Assembly: GCA_033063855.1 (NCBI GenBank)
Contig: CP093831.1
Coordinates: forward strand, 7,006,001 to 7,070,000
Reading direction: 5' to 3'
Length of the DNA stretch: 64,000 nt
Source: Smittia aterrima
Taxonomy: Eukaryota; Arthropoda; Insecta; Diptera; Chironomidae
Below the pieces are notes generated by a model. The model had not been told where the DNA came from. It worked only from the letters and a program-made list of their open reading frames with translations, and did not search any database. Every line of letters starts with the position of its first letter. Positions within the stretch are counted from its first letter, which is position 1. A program made the translations under genes and the position numbers. Below are positions 10,739 to 23,592 of the stretch, piece after piece.

Positions 10739-13700
10739 TTAAGCAACTTTCGCTGCTTGTTTCTGCTTATTTTCTCTCTCCCTTCTTCTTAACTTTTTGC
10801 GTCTGCGATCTTTCGCGTTCATCTCGTTCTTAATCATCAAATAGGTTTTCTTGAGCTCCTGAATTTTCTTAACCAAAGTGTTTATCCTTTGATTGCTTGA
10901 CATGTTCGGATCTAGAATGAAATCAAATTAAGAATAGTTCGTTACAAGGAAGATTCAAATTCTTACCAAGTTCCACCAAAAAGTTAAATTGCATTTTTCC
11001 TGAAGGGCCAACTGTTTCTGTGTGAGATCGTGATGCTGTGAAAGCGTTGACATCTGAGTTGTCATTACTGTCAGAATCTTAAAAATAAAATAATAAATTG
11101 TTAACAATTCTTGTCTTAATGTCGTCTAATCAATTCTTACCATTGCCTTGTAAATTTCCACGAACATTTGCATTTCTTGGAGCTGGGCGACGACGCTTAT
11201 GTTGTATATCTGGTTCTGGCTGTTTCATTGTTCGTTTCAACTTCTTCTTCGGTGATGTATCTGCTTTATTAACTAAAAACAAATTTCTTAAGATTTGAAC
11301 GAGAGTTATTTAATTTCAAATGCTCACCATTCTTTTCAGTATCTGATTGATCGTCGTTTGAGTCTCTGGGCGAGTTGTCGGAGTTGTTGTTAGTGTTATT
11401 GCCACTACTTGTTGCACTTCCTCGTTCAGATTTGAGTTTATCACGAAGAATATCACCTGTTGGACTTTCACTAACATCTGTGTCGATATCCATTGGGATT
11501 TGTTTGAGGTTTGTCTGGTGTGATGCAGATGACTGATATTGCTGATGAAGTAGAGCAGTTGTGATGCTTCCAGGGTATTTCATGTAGTTGGAAGAATGTG
11601 ATGGCATTGTAGGAGGGTGAACAAAACCTCCTGAAGATGACGGGCTTCTTCCAACTTCACCAAGTGGATCCTTCACAGGTACTGGAGCTGGAGAGCCGGG
11701 AATCGTTTCTTCGCAAAGTAAAAGAGACATTGTTTCGCTTTGCTGTTCACCTGACTCTGATTTCTTCTCGGGCTCTTCCTTTGTATTGCCGTGTTTATAG
11801 TGAACGTCGTCTTGCATCATAATTGTTTCAAGTGCTCCCATCTGCGGTTTCTTCTTATCCGACAATTCAATTTCATCTTCAATCACCAAACGTGGATCAG
11901 AGTCAGTGTCAGAATCGTCAGCTTGCTTCTTAATAGCTACAAAATCAGATCCGGATGATCCTAAGTCAACTCCGCCAATTGGAGTTGCAGATCTTTGAAT
12001 GGCACTTTCAAGTTTCTGAATGATTCCCTGAAGCTCAACATTTCCTTTCGTTTTCTCGTCAACTTTCATTTCGGAAGATACGAGCAACGGCTTCTTGACA
12101 GGTCCGTGAGATCCAACGGGTGACTTTACTTTAAACGTGTAAGGATCGATCTTTGTCTCGACTTTCTGGAAAGGCTCTTCCTTTTTAATTTCCGCTTGAG
12201 AATGAGATACATCACCTTCTCCTTTCATTGATTTTAAAAGTTTATCAACAATTGAACCAGATTTTTCTGTTTTAGGTAAAATGTCAAAGGACGGCTCGAG
12301 AATCTTTTTGAACGCTTCGAGTTCTGGTTTCTCGTCTTCAGTGGTTGGAACCATAATTGGCTTTAGAAGCTCGTTCGTTTCGATTTCTTGAGGACCGAAA
12401 AGAGATTTTGTTGCATTTCTCTGAGCTGCCGATGTAAAAACTTGTGGTTTGGCAATAGGAACTTCGTCCACGACGACCATATTGAAGTTTGGCGATTTCC
12501 GGAGCACATCAAATGTCGATTCATACTTCATTACCTTTGGAGTCATTGAAGAACCGCTTGGCTTGGGAGAATAGTCATTGACAGGAGTCCACCCTGAGAA
12601 ACCTCCAGTGCTTTGTTGTGCAACATTTTGTTGTGGATTTGCAGGAGTTCGTGCGACAATCATTGATTGTTGAGTCTTCTCTTCTTTCGATGGCGACTTC
12701 TTACGTTTTTTGTTTGATTGTACGATCGAAGTCTTGATCATACTTTCAATGTCTTCCATTGGACTCGGCACATTAGCTGCACTCTCGAGAGCCTCTTTCT
12801 GCATCAACTTTGCTTGTTTTCTTTGTTGAGCAAGCTGTTGCTTCTTCGTTAGGTTCTCCACAGGTGAATCTTGTTTCTTGGTTGCAGATGTGGTAGCTTT
12901 AGCATCGGAAAACTCTTCAGTGTCTTTGAATTCGTAGACATCACTCTCTGCTGATTTCTCTTCAATTTTGGCTTCTTTCGATTTTACCTTAGCAGCATCC
13001 TTTACTGAAGTTTTTTCAAGTTGACCAAAACGTCCGACTTTGGAATCGTTTCCGGAAGTCATCGCTCGTTGCTGTGTAAGCTTTTTCTCGTGGAAAATGT
13101 TTGACTTCTTGTTTGTGAAAATCGAAGCATCACTAACTTTCGACTCGGACTTGTCACCCACTTTTTCAAAGAATGAAGACAAAGCTGGATTCTTAGCTTC
13201 TGCTGTGTCGTCGTCGAATCGGAATGAAGATTTTTTCGCTTCAGCTTTAGCAACAACAGCTGGTGGAAGTTTGTCAGGACCATTCGATTCGTTGTCGCTT
13301 GTGTAAGCACTTTTTGAACTGTTTGGTACATCACTTGGAACAGAATGCGAAGAATCTGAATCACTCGAGTGAAATGATGAGCGACTGGAATCTCGTTGAA
13401 GTCTCTTCAACTTCTCCTTCACATCAGATTTATTCGAAGATTTGGTTGATTTTTCGTCTTCAGATTTTGATCCAACTTCAGCAGGACCATCGCGAGATTT
13501 CTCACTGGCTTTAATATCTTTGATGCTCTTGAGTTCTGAGCGGATTTCATTTAAATCTGATGATGCTGACTTCTGAATGCCACTGAGTTTTGAATCATCC
13601 TTTTTATCATCTTTTCCAGCTGGTTTCTTGATAGGCTCATCAGACTCACTTGAATTGTCATCATTAATCGACGTCCTTCTTGAAGATTTACTTGCAGGAG

Positions 13701-15786
13701 CTCCTCTAGTAATTCTTTTTTGAGGTGGCTTTCCTTTTCCAGAAGTATTTGATAAAGGAGTTGTTGATCGCGAAGAAGCAGTTGTGTCAGCACGATTTCG
13801 TCCACGTTTTGTAGCATTCTTACTTGTCGGCGTTGTAAGATTTGATGAGTTAGATGTTGACGGAGTTGAAGCCTTTGAATTTAATGAGCCAGATTTCTTT
13901 TTTGGTTCATCTTTCGTCAAGTTTTCAGCAATGCTTTCTCGATGAATCCATTCGTCATAGCGAGCGTTCCAACCTTTATAATGAACGCGATATATCGCTT
14001 TTCCATCTTGATTGCTAATCTCGAGAACCTTCGCTTCATAATCCGATGATCCACGATAGTAAACTTTTAGGCGATCATCGACTTCTATCAAAACGTCGTC
14101 AGGAATAATTGGACCTGAAGCTTTCGAAGATGATACAGCAACTTCCTTTTTATCAACGACGTCTTCCTTTTTCTTTTTTACTTCAGGCAACTTTTTCTTT
14201 GCCTTTTCTTTTCTAGCGATTGACGGTGCTGGTGAGCTCGAAGTAGAAGGCTCGTCGTCCTTCGCCAACGATTTTTCCTTTTCCTTGTCTTTTTCTCTTT
14301 CCTTTTCCTTTGCACCTTTCTCTTCAATCTTCTCAACCATTGTCTTAACCTTGTTGCTTGCTGTTGAGAGTTTTCTGGTGGCGGTCAATTTAATCGACTC
14401 GCAAGTATTTTCAGAATCATCAGCAACACTGCTTGTGCTTGGTTTTTCAATTGATTTCTTTCCAGATTTTGACTAAAATGAATAAAAAAGTTATAAAAAG
14501 ATTTGACACTTTTTTCAGTTTGTAACTTACGCTTTCAGGAACCTTTGGAGATGCTACTGATCCTGAACGTGTTGAGCTACTTCTCGCCTTATCTCGATTC
14601 GTTCTTGGTGGAAGTTCTTCTATGCCTTTTGTCACCGCTTCCTCAAAAGCAAGCAAAAACTTTCGATACGAATGTTTCACAAGCTTTACGATTGCATCTG
14701 TAGGCATGAAGCCTAAGCGCTTCGCAATTGCTTTCCAGTTACGAATCTTCGTAACATTTGCGTACCCGCCTAGCTTCTCAACAGAATAATAGAGTCGGTA
14801 GAGATCAACATCGCGGTTTGTGATGCTTGGACCTTTGTTTAGTGGCGAGTTACGTTTTTCCATGAATTCGAGTAGTTGAGCAAAAAATCGGTCCTTGACT
14901 TCTGTTGGCTCATCATCAGACGAGTCGGATAGTTCCTGTTCACTTAAACTTGCCGAGTCGATTAGAACTTCTCGATCCCAATGTGTCGGAAGAACATTTT
15001 TATCGAGATACTCACGAGCAGCAGAGACAGCAACGCTATCAGATTTCGCGGCTGTATCATTTGTAAATTCTGTGACCTCCTTCTTAGGGACGGTATAATA
15101 CCGACCATCCTTAAATGATCGAACGAGATACTCCGTTTTAATATGAATTTTTGCTGTCTCTTGAGCTTTAGGAGCGACAACAAGTGCAGGAAAATAACTT
15201 TCTTTCGCATTCTTCTTTTTTGTGTCTGTGTTTTCGACGCAAATAACTTTTCCAATCGCATACTCTTCGTCCTCATCTGACCATTCGTCTTGAGTCTTTG
15301 ATCTTTTCCCGCCACCTCGATGTTCTGGATGAGTTAGAGGAAGCTGGTCGAGAGTATCGCATGCATTGAAGTGTTTTCCACTCTGACGACACAAAGCGCT
15401 TCGTCTTAATGTTGTGATGTCTCCGTCGTCAAAAACGACAGTATATTGCGAGCAATCTTGAATCTTCGTGATTGTAGCTTCGAGAGTCTCTTTCTTATCC
15501 ACATCCTTTACTTCTACAATACTTCCTACTCGGATTTCTCCGATAATTTCTTCGTCAGAGACGTTGCCCGTGCCCCCTTTCTTATAGGTGACTCGAACTT
15601 TGATATTCTTTACGATTGTCTTGACTTTCGCCTCGCAAAAAGCTCCTTTATATTTAGCACTGACTTGTGTGCCGACGGCCAAGCATACCGGGTCGTCTTT
15701 TTCTTTTTGCGGTATTCCTTGCTAAAATAAGAAAATTTAAGATTGCAATGCAAAGCAAATCAGCCATTTTCCTCGAAACTTACCAT
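10739..15786 (-). CDS. ARID4: ARID4 (RBBP1)-family chromatin protein; Drosophila hat-trick-like
   Basis: Six coding exons read on the minus strand (15786-15784, 15721-14531, 14472-11328, 11272-11141, 11077-10967, 10911-10739) give about 1,584 residues. ARID4 proteins are subunits of Sin3-HDAC complexes that bind Rb and modified nucleosomes. In order: an N-terminal Tudor region (AVGTQVSAKYKGAFCEAKVK, about residues 16-110), an ARID domain (about 278-363, DRFFAQLLEFMEKR to YRKFLLAFEEA), a chromo-barrel domain (about 526-585, with YRVHYKGWNARYDEWI), a very long low-complexity Ser/Lys/Asp/Glu middle, and a conserved C-terminal helix (FNFLVELDPNMSSNQR, IQELKKTYLMIKNEM) as in vertebrate ARID4A/B. 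The first coding exon holds only the ATG, immediately followed by GTAAGT. Frame is kept across all five introns. Confidence 0.9.
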
Positions 15787-16027
15787 TTTTGCCAGGAAGT
15801 AGCTCTCGAAACTGGAATTATCGCTTACAAACGCCACGATTAAAGTTTAACACAATCATCGACCGAAATAATGAATCTGAATAATATCATTCAGCTTGAA
15901 ACAACTTAAATCACGAATTTATTATTTCTTCTGAAGAACTCTGTTTTCTTTTGGGGGTGCAAATCTGAGTAAATGAAAAATTTCTTATTAGAATTTTTAA
16001 AGTTCGTTAAATTTTTTATTGGATCTT

Positions 16028-17026
16028 TTATCTCATTGACAGTGGAGGTAAAGTAGCGAAAGTGAGGTAGCCGCTATGTCCATTTTGAACTGGAGGAGGA
16101 TAGGTAGTGAGAACTTTCTTTGTCTTCATTGGTTGTTTCTTCTCGTCTTTGCGTGGTGGCTCGTCTTCACGCTTCGTCTTAACAAACTCAAAGTCCATGA
16201 TTGGGATGTATTTTTCTTTAACATTCAGCTCTGTCTGAAGAATTTCGATCGTTGTAATCTCGAGAAATCCATTTTTCTCTAGTTGTACACATGTTGCTTG
16301 GACTTGCTCGATGCAAGGAGAGAATGCACAAAAGCGACCGCCTTCAGATTTCAATACCTTAACAACATGACCAATCGCTTGAAAGGGTGCTGGAAGATCG
16401 AGGAAAACTGCATCAGCTGTTCCATTAAGTTCTTCTGTAAATCCATCGCTGCAAACATCGCGATGTTGAACAGTCACAAAGTCTCCTAATCCATGATTCT
16501 TAAACTCTTCTCTTGCTTGCTGAACTCGACTCTCATGGAAATCGAATGTGTAAAGATGACCAGTGCTTTTAATCGCTCTTAGAAAATAATGCGACAAAGA
16601 ACCTGAACCAGTCCCTAAAATAATATTTTTCATTAAAATGATTAACACGAAAATAGTTTCCTCTGACTTACCAGCTTCAATGACTTTAGATCCAGGTTTT
16701 ATTTCCAGTTGCATTAGAATCATTGAAATATCCGGCGTGTAAAGAATTTGAGTTCGATGCGGTAAATTAAGAGTCCACAACTCAGCATTTGGCTGCAAGA
16801 TGTATCCGTAGCCTCTCGTCAGCTCAATCTTGCCTCCATATTCCTTTCCAACGAGATTCTCAACTTTCAATGCACCGTAAGTCGTCTGATGAGTGTAAGG
16901 CACTAACTGACCATGTTTGTTGATAACTTCCGACTTGACCTCGATTGAATGCATGTTGCTGATGCCGAGATAAAGTATCACTGTGTCTCCCTTCTCGATT
17001 ATACGCTTTGGAACTGCGAAACTCAT
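16028..17026 (-). CDS. Trmt61a: tRNA (adenine-58-N1) methyltransferase catalytic subunit TRMT61A
   Basis: Two exons (17026-16672 and 16614-16028) give 313 residues, somewhat longer than human TRMT61A (289). With TRMT6 it forms the nuclear enzyme that makes m1A58 in the T-loop of tRNAs from S-adenosylmethionine. Seen: N-terminal beta-barrel domain (KGDTVILYLG), HRTQILYTPDISMIL, the SAM-binding EAGTGSGSLS motif built across the intron, TFDFHESRVQQAREEF, and the catalytic-pocket signature FLDLPAPF. The end, HSGYLTFATLPP, is the usual family terminus. It lies head-to-head with Got2, the start codons 336 bp apart. Reading through the intron would break the SAM motif, which fixes the splice sites. 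Confidence 0.95.
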   Translation of the reverse strand: MSFAVPKRIIEKGDTVILYLGISNMHSIEVKSEVINKHGQLVPYTHQTTYGALKVENLVGKEYGGKIELTRGYGYILQPNAELWTLNLPHRTQILYTPDISMILMQLEIKPGSKVIEAGKSEETIFVLIILMKNIILGTGSGSLSHYFLRAIKSTGHLYTFDFHESRVQQAREEFKNHGLGDFVTVQHRDVCSDGFTEELNGTADAVFLDLPAPFQAIGHVVKVLKSEGGRFCAFSPCIEQVQATCVQLEKNGFLEITTIEILQTELNVKEKYIPIMDFEFVKTKREDEPPRKDEKKQPMKTKKVLTTYPPPVQNGHSGYLTFATLPPLSMR

Positions 17027-17362
17027 TTTAATTTCTTTTTGTTTATATTCTCACGTTTATTTCAATAATTCTCGCTAATAATCCGAACACAAGTCAAACC
17101 TGCTTACCACTCTCGGCGAACAAAAATATTTCCCCTCGATTGAGGGCTTATTTTTGCTGTGTTTCGTATCAAAATAAACATTTGTGTTAGTGACTTGCTT
17201 GTTGTTATTTACAGAGCTGAAACTGAAAGAATTATCCATTTTTCGGTGTACAATATCCCTCACTTCACGCCTGAATCTTCGCCGACAAAGTCGCTAGAAA
17301 TAAATTCAATTTATAAGATCCACTCACTAGTTTGATTACTCGCAAACAATCGACAACAGTGA
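17027..17362. promoter_or_regulatory. Divergent promoter region between Trmt61a and Got2
   Basis: This 336 bp stretch separates the start codons of two divergently transcribed genes and must hold both promoters and 5' UTRs. No canonical TATA box was recognised at a fitting distance from either start, and no convincing ORF is present. Confidence 0.5.
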
Positions 17363-18969
17363 ATGAAAATGAATTCTAAACTTCTCGCTAATAGAGGATT
17401 GACCAACTTGTTGGCATCAAGATCCAGGTAAGCACTTAACCTTATGCAACAATTTTCCTTTCGACCTTTAGGTGACTTTTAATGGAGAAAATATTTTTCT
17501 TCTCTCTCCCCACACAAAAAAAAATTGTTATCTAATCGAGGAATTATTGCTTGGATTACTTCATTTCATTAGCTCATGGTGGTCATCGGTTCAAATGGGT
17601 CCACCGGACGCGATCCTTGGTGTGACAGAAGCATTCAAGAAGGACACGAATCCAAAGAAGATCAACTTGGGAGTTGGCGCTTACAGAGATGACAATGGAA
17701 AGCCTTATGTCCTTCCCAGCGTTCATAAAGCTGAAGAAATCATGGCCAAGAAACAATTAGACAAGGAGTACGCTCCAATCTCCGGCCCAGCTGATTTCTG
17801 CAAACTCAGTATTGAACTCGCTCTTGGATCTGACAGCGAAGAAGTCAAAGCCGGAGCCAACGCAACAGTTCAAGCAATTTCAGGAACTGGTGCTCTTCGT
17901 GTTGGGTGCGCCTTCCTTTCAAGCTTCTTCCCAGGACCAAAAGATCTCTACTTGCCATCACCTTCTTGGGGCAATCACACTCCAATCGGAAAGCACGCTG
18001 GTCTCAATGTAAAGTCGTACAAGTACTACGATCCAAAAACTTGCGGTTTGGATTTCCAAGGAGTCTTGGATGATATTTCTGTAAGTTTAATAGCCTTGGC
18101 CTGCGATGACGTTGTTATCACTTTATTTACAAACATGTTTTTGTTTGCGATTTCTATAGAAAATTCCTGAAAGGTCAGCAATCTTACTTCATGCTTGCGC
18201 TCATAACCCTACCGGTGTTGATCCAACCCCTGAACAGTGGCAAGAGTTATCTGCTCTTATCAAGAAGAAGAATATTTTCCCATTCTTTGATATGGCTTAT
18301 CAAGGATTTGCCAGTGGCTCTGTTGATCGCGATGCTTTCGCTGTCAGACTCTTCATCAAGGATGGTCACCAGATCGCATTAGCTCAAAGTTACGCTAAAA
18401 ATATGGGTAAGCTAAGAATATTCATTTGTTTGTCGTTTATTTTATGATTTTTCCTCTCGCAGGCTTATACGGAGAACGTGCTGGTGCCTTCTCACTTATT
18501 ACAAGCGGCAAAGAAGAAGCTGATCGCACAATGTCACAATTGAAAATCCTCATCCGTCCAATGTACTCTAATCCACCAATTCACGGAGCTCGTATTGTCA
18601 GTACAATTTTGAGCACTCCTGATTTGAGAGCTGAATGGTTGCGTGATGTCAAACAAATGGCTGACCGTATCATCTCTGTTAGAGCAACGTTGAGATCGAA
18701 CTTGGTGAGTTATTTAGATCTTCTCGTTAATTAACTTATGCTAATTATTTTCGTCTTTGTAGGAAAATCTCGGCTCAAAGAGAAATTGGCAGCACATCAC
18801 TGATCAAATCGGTATGTTCTGTTTCACTGGAATGAACCCAGAGCAAAGCGCTCGGTTGAGCAAGGACTTTAGCATTTACCTGACTAAGGATGGACGCATT
18901 TCAATGGCTGGTGTCACTTCAAAGAATGTTGAATACTTGGCCCAAGGAATTCACGAAGTCACCAAGTAA
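17363..18969 (+). CDS. Got2: Aspartate aminotransferase, mitochondrial (GOT2)
   Basis: Five exons (17363-17427, 17573-18080, 18160-18406, 18463-18704, 18763-18969) give 422 residues, near the usual ~425 for the mitochondrial enzyme. It interconverts aspartate plus 2-oxoglutarate and oxaloacetate plus glutamate with pyridoxal phosphate, feeding the malate-aspartate shuttle. The N-terminus (MKMNSKLLANRGLTN) is basic, hydroxylated and free of acids, as a mitochondrial presequence should be; the mature part starts near SSWWSSVQMGPPDAILGV. Motifs seen: INLGVGAYRDDNGKP, ISGTGALRVG, LPSPSWGNH, HACAHNPTGVDP, FFDMAYQGFASG and SYAKNMGLYGERAG with the Schiff-base lysine. AATAAA is at about 19170. A second in-frame ATG two codons on could also start translation. 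Confidence 0.95.
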
Positions 18970-20181
18970 ACACGAAACTCTATTTCTTCATCATCCAAGA
19001 CATTTCATCGATGCATTTTCATCTAAGCTGCTAGACTTGGACAAACTGGAAATTGTATTTATTATTTTTGATATTACATACTGCACTTTAAGCGCCGGTA
19101 AAAGCTGGAAACCCAAAAAGTAATACAAAAAATCACGAAACATGGATTTCAAAACAGAATTAGATAAGAAATAAAAGTTCAAGTTTTTAAATTTAAAATT
19201 TTCTTTTATTTAAACTTGTTTGTAAAGTTTTCATGAGTAAATCTTCTTAGAATTTGTCTTTAATTAGTGTGTGCGGAGAATGTTTTTTACAACAGTGGTT
19301 TTAGATGAATTTGATTCTATTTTTTTTTAGCAATTTACAGATTGAAATCTCGAGTTGATGTTGTTAGGTAAAAGGTTTTGATAAAAAGACATTTGACAAA
19401 TATTGCGTTATCTGATAAAAAAAATCATCTATCTTAAAGTTCAAATTTAAGTTACACAGAAATCAAAGCTTTTAATAAGTCGGATTTTCAATTTCGTCAA
19501 CGGCTCTCAAGCAAATGATGTTTTGCTGTTGATTTAAAAATTTGCTGAAAATTTAAAGCCGCCAAAGTCGATAATCCATTCTTATCGCTTTTCCTAGTCA
19601 CGTTTCGTATTCATGAAATTAATATCTTATCAGCTACAACAGTTATAACAAATTTTTCCGAAATCTTTTTCCACGATTCGTTCTTATGGCATAACCAATA
19701 CAAAATAAGGAAGTGTTTATCAAATTAAAATGCTATAAGAATAAAATTATCCAGTTCACTCATGACAGCTTTATATTACTTTCCTCGATAAATTATCGGA
19801 TAAGAGCAGTTTAACAAAACTTATTTTAGATAAATCATTTATTGTGATGAAACTAAATCTAATTTAATGTCAACGATTAAAAGTTTTCTTGCAGGTATTT
19901 ACATTCGATAAGATTTTCTTCCTGTGTTTCGCTCACGGCGCTCCGTTAAAGTTTTGAATGTATCTAAAGTAAAATGTCGTCCTTCACGAGGATCTTGTTG
20001 TACATTTATCAAAGTTCTGTGCTCGTCATTCGTTCCTAAATATTTTTCTCTAGAAAACTTCATTTTTGTTTTTTTAAAAAAAATCATCTTTTGTCAAGAT
20101 TCAATGAGCAAATTGGTGCGGGAGGAAATTTCTTTCTTATCAATAATTCTAAAATCGAAATTTATTTTCACGCAGAGTATT
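18970..20181. other. Convergent intergenic region (Got2 / EMSY), no gene seen
   Basis: About 1.2 kb of AT-rich sequence lies between the Got2 and EMSY stop codons. AATAAA for Got2 is at about 19170 (+), and one for EMSY at about 20160 on the minus strand. Open frames here are short, without codon bias or recognisable motifs. Confidence 0.4.
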
Positions 20182-22921
20182 CTACTGAAACAGTCCGGAC
20201 TCGCGAGTAAAAGTAAAATTTTCGTCGATCATCGTGAGTCCAAAGTTCTCATCCATTTGTGGCTCATCAATTTCCTTCATGTAATCGGGTTCGCACTCTG
20301 TCAGACTTTTTACAAGATTTTCATAAGCTTCCGCTCCATTCTGTGGTTGTCGCTCATCATCAACTTCACCGTTGACCTCAACGCTCTCTACCTCGCCATT
20401 TGTTATTGCAGTTTCTTGAACCGTGTTTGAATCAACTTCTTCTTCATTATTTAGGAACACATACTCTGACACAACATCGGAGGCATTTTTAAGTTGCTCT
20501 GGTTCTTGCACGTTTTCAATCGGTGACTGAATTTCTACAAAAAGAAATTAAAAACTTTGAATTTATGATAATAATTATTTCGTTAGATGACTTACCAGTC
20601 GTTGGTTCAGAAATATCAAGAGCAGTCTCGTTTTCTGTTAGAGAAGCGTCCTGTAAACTTTCTACAGCACTTTCATCCAGCCGAATTTTCTTCGCCACTG
20701 ACCCTTCACCATTACTTCTACCAGTCGTCGATTTTCCAGTGCTCGTTCTATTTGCATCATCGAGCTCCTGCTCCCAATCAACTTTTGTTCCTTCACTTGA
20801 TGAAGTTGGTAAAACTGCTTGCACTGTAGCAGCCTGTGCTTGTAGTTGTACAATCTGCGATGAGTTGAGGACAGTGAATCCTTTCATATTGATGTTTCTC
20901 TGTATTTTAACATTCGCTGGTATTGGGCCTTTAACTATTTTCGGGTTGACGAGACTAGGTCCAAACTTGAACTTAATTTGCTTCGGTGCAGTCGTTGCTG
21001 ACTTTTGAATGATTACTTTAGGAAAGTTTGTTGTTCCTGTCGTCGATGGCATGAAGTCGATGGGGGTATTTTCAGTGATTCTCTGGTTTTCAGGTATCTC
21101 GTTTGATTCTTTTACAAAGTTCCGATCGATAGTCTGTACAATAACCTTAGGTCCAGCATGCTTGGGCGCACTTACGATCGTGTATGGCGGTTTCCCTCCA
21201 ACCTGATACGAATTTGTTATACCCTTCCCACTAAGAACAAGTTGTCCAGCTTTTCCACTTACTATAGTTGCTGAGGGTGATAGTCCTGCCGACGTTGAAG
21301 ATCCATCTTGACTTTTGTTCATTACTAGCTGAATTTTTTGAATTTTAAACTTTGATGAAGGTGCCGTTACGATTGTTGGCGCATTTTTCATTGCCTCTGA
21401 AGTCTTGATAATCATTGGCTTGGTATTTGCTGGAATAATTTTAATTGCTCGATTCTGAAGCGTCTTCTGTGATGGGAGTGGTGACGTCGATTGCGATGTT
21501 GATGGTTGTTGGGGATGAACAGGGGAATTGATCTTCAATTTAGGTGTACAACTTGCGGCAGTGGAGAGTAGCTGTAATGGAGATGCCATCGCTTGAGGTG
21601 ACATATCCATTTCATGATTGTTGTGTTCTCTTTGAAGGGAGTCCATTGCTTGTTCCAGTTTCGCTGAAGAGGTCGTGTTGAAGATTATTTGAGGGTCAGG
21701 AATATGATCCAAGTTTCGAGCACCAGCTCCATTCGCGTACTTTTGTTGTTGGTGACTATTTCGATGTTGAGTGTTAATGTTTTTATTTCTTCCAGAGCGT
21801 CCTTTCGTCGTTTCACTCATAAGTTCGCTTTTGAGTCTTGCTGGATTTGTAGGTATATAATGTGCTTGAGGTTCCAGTTGTTGATGATTCATTTTTATCA
21901 GATTCAAGTCTTTTTTACCAGCGGGCAGTATTGGCGCGTACGAAGTTGATTTCATTGGACTCATTGGGGGTGGCATGAGCTGTGATGTTAAATGTCTTTG
22001 AAGCTCAGCTCCATCAAAATGATCAGGTGGTGGATAAGGAAGATGAAATCGTCCGGGGGATTGCTTTGTTGAGCGCGACTTCGATGACTTCTTTGTGAGT
22101 GATTTACGAGGTCGTTTTGCATTTAAAGTCTGGTATAGATGTTGAATTTTTACATTTGGCGGGGGAGGTGGTTTAAGATGTTTATAGTGTTTCTTTCTCG
22201 CACTTTGTTGTAGCGCAGAGAGATCAAAACTTTTCTTGAGGTCTTTCCGACTGATACCAAAGGTCGCAGGTGACGGTGGAGGCAAGGTTGGATCCTCTGT
22301 TACAATCGGTAGAGAACTAGAGAGTTCCTCATCGAACGGCCGGTTTGTTCGTCTTGTGTCGGACGGGTCTGGAAGATCTGAATTTTCAATGGCTGCGGCC
22401 TTTGACGCGTGGTCTGCGAGAATATGCAATGCTGAATATGGAGGCGCTCGACCAATCAGCGGATAGTTTCTATGTCCCTCTCGAATCCACTCTAAATCAT
22501 AACTTTTTCCGTTCAATCTGCAATGCAAAACGTTTATTAGATTCTACTCTAGCTAGTTAAATTATTTTGGGGTTCTCACAATTCTGAAATCGTAGCTAAT
22601 TTCTCGCTGTTAGCGACTCTTCTAACTTCGGCTTTGTGTCTATCTTCGGATATGTGAAAGCAACGTTTTAGCTGATCTAACACATTCTGTTTTACACTGT
22701 CTAAGCTGCCTTGTGCTCTGAAGGTACTCACAACACTTGAATAAGCTTCCAATTCTGAAATTTAGACAATATTTTAGCGATTTGAATTATTTTGTTTTGG
22801 CTTTGGTCCGCTTTCTTGCGAAAAAAAATCTGCATTGAATTTTCAAATTAGTTTTCCCACCTAGTCGTCTTAAAGCGCCTCTGCTTTCGTCCTTAGACAT
22901 GTCGAGCTTTAGTGGCCACAT
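20182..22921 (-). CDS. EMSY: EMSY-like ENT-domain transcriptional regulator
   Basis: Four exons (22921-22861, 22754-22580, 22517-20596, 20534-20182) give 836 residues; human EMSY has about 1,320. EMSY binds BRCA2 and is part of SIN3/KDM5-type chromatin repressor complexes in the nucleus. The ENT domain (about residues 5-85) is encoded across the first three exons: MWPLKLDMSKDESRGALRRL, ELEAYSSVVSTFRAQGSL, HISEDRHKAEVRRVANSEKL, all close to the human ENT. Then comes a segment like the one following ENT in EMSY (SYDLEWIREGHRNYPLIGRAPP). The rest is low complexity: basic Pro/Ser stretches, several PKVIIQK and KFKIQKIQ type strands, and an acidic tail. The short gap to the 5' gene on the opposite strand (670 bp) suggests a compact promoter. 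Confidence 0.88.
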
Positions 22922-23592
22922 GTTTTGATTGCCCTCTGACGTCGAATTCACTAAATCTGAGGCTTAATTTTCAAAGTTAATTGTCAACAAAATAGATTGT
23001 TATTTCTACTCATTTGCCCCGCTTTTTTTCACCACCGTTTTACCAAATTTTCAGAGATTACTCTGACTCCTAGACAATACGTTAAATGGAAGAGGATGCA
23101 GAAAATTAAATGAAATCTGGTTTTAAAGCAAAACTTTATTTTAAATCGTTTCAGAGATTTAGAAAGCCAAATTATTATGAACAGGGCAAACTTAAAAATA
23201 TGAATTTTGTTTAAAAGTTTATGAATAAAACTAAAATAAACTTTCATCTGGTAATTATTTGAACTCCTCTTCCTATAAACTGTGAAATAAATTATTTAAA
23301 ACCTTTTCTGAGACTGCTAATCAAAAACTATTTAGTTTTATTAAAATTTTTTGCTTCTCGTCTATGATTTAAGAACTCACTGGTTTCTTCTTCAAGTGGT
23401 GAATATTTCCCAAGACACATTCCTTGCATTTGTGTCAACGATAATCTGTATTTTGCCTTTCAAATTTCTTCGCTAAGCAGGTACTTTGATTTAATTATCT
23501 AAAATTGAGAATGCAACACTTCATTCCTTGTTTCTACAGATTTCTTTAAGACAGAGCCGATTCATCAAGTTCAAAATAAATTTCAAACTTTC
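22922..23592. other. Divergent intergenic region (EMSY / RRM gene)
   Basis: This 671 bp gap carries the 5' regions of two divergent genes. An untranslated upstream exon for the RRM gene is possible, since an acceptor-like ctttgtttctacag sequence precedes 23540. No coding exon was supported. Confidence 0.35.

Noticed and set aside
15900..15985. Exon-like minus-strand piece after a TTTACTCAG acceptor, reading FAPPKENRVLQKK-stop
   Set aside because: No upstream exon with a fitting donor was found; TRMT61A ends normally at 16028 and this lies in the ARID4 5' region.
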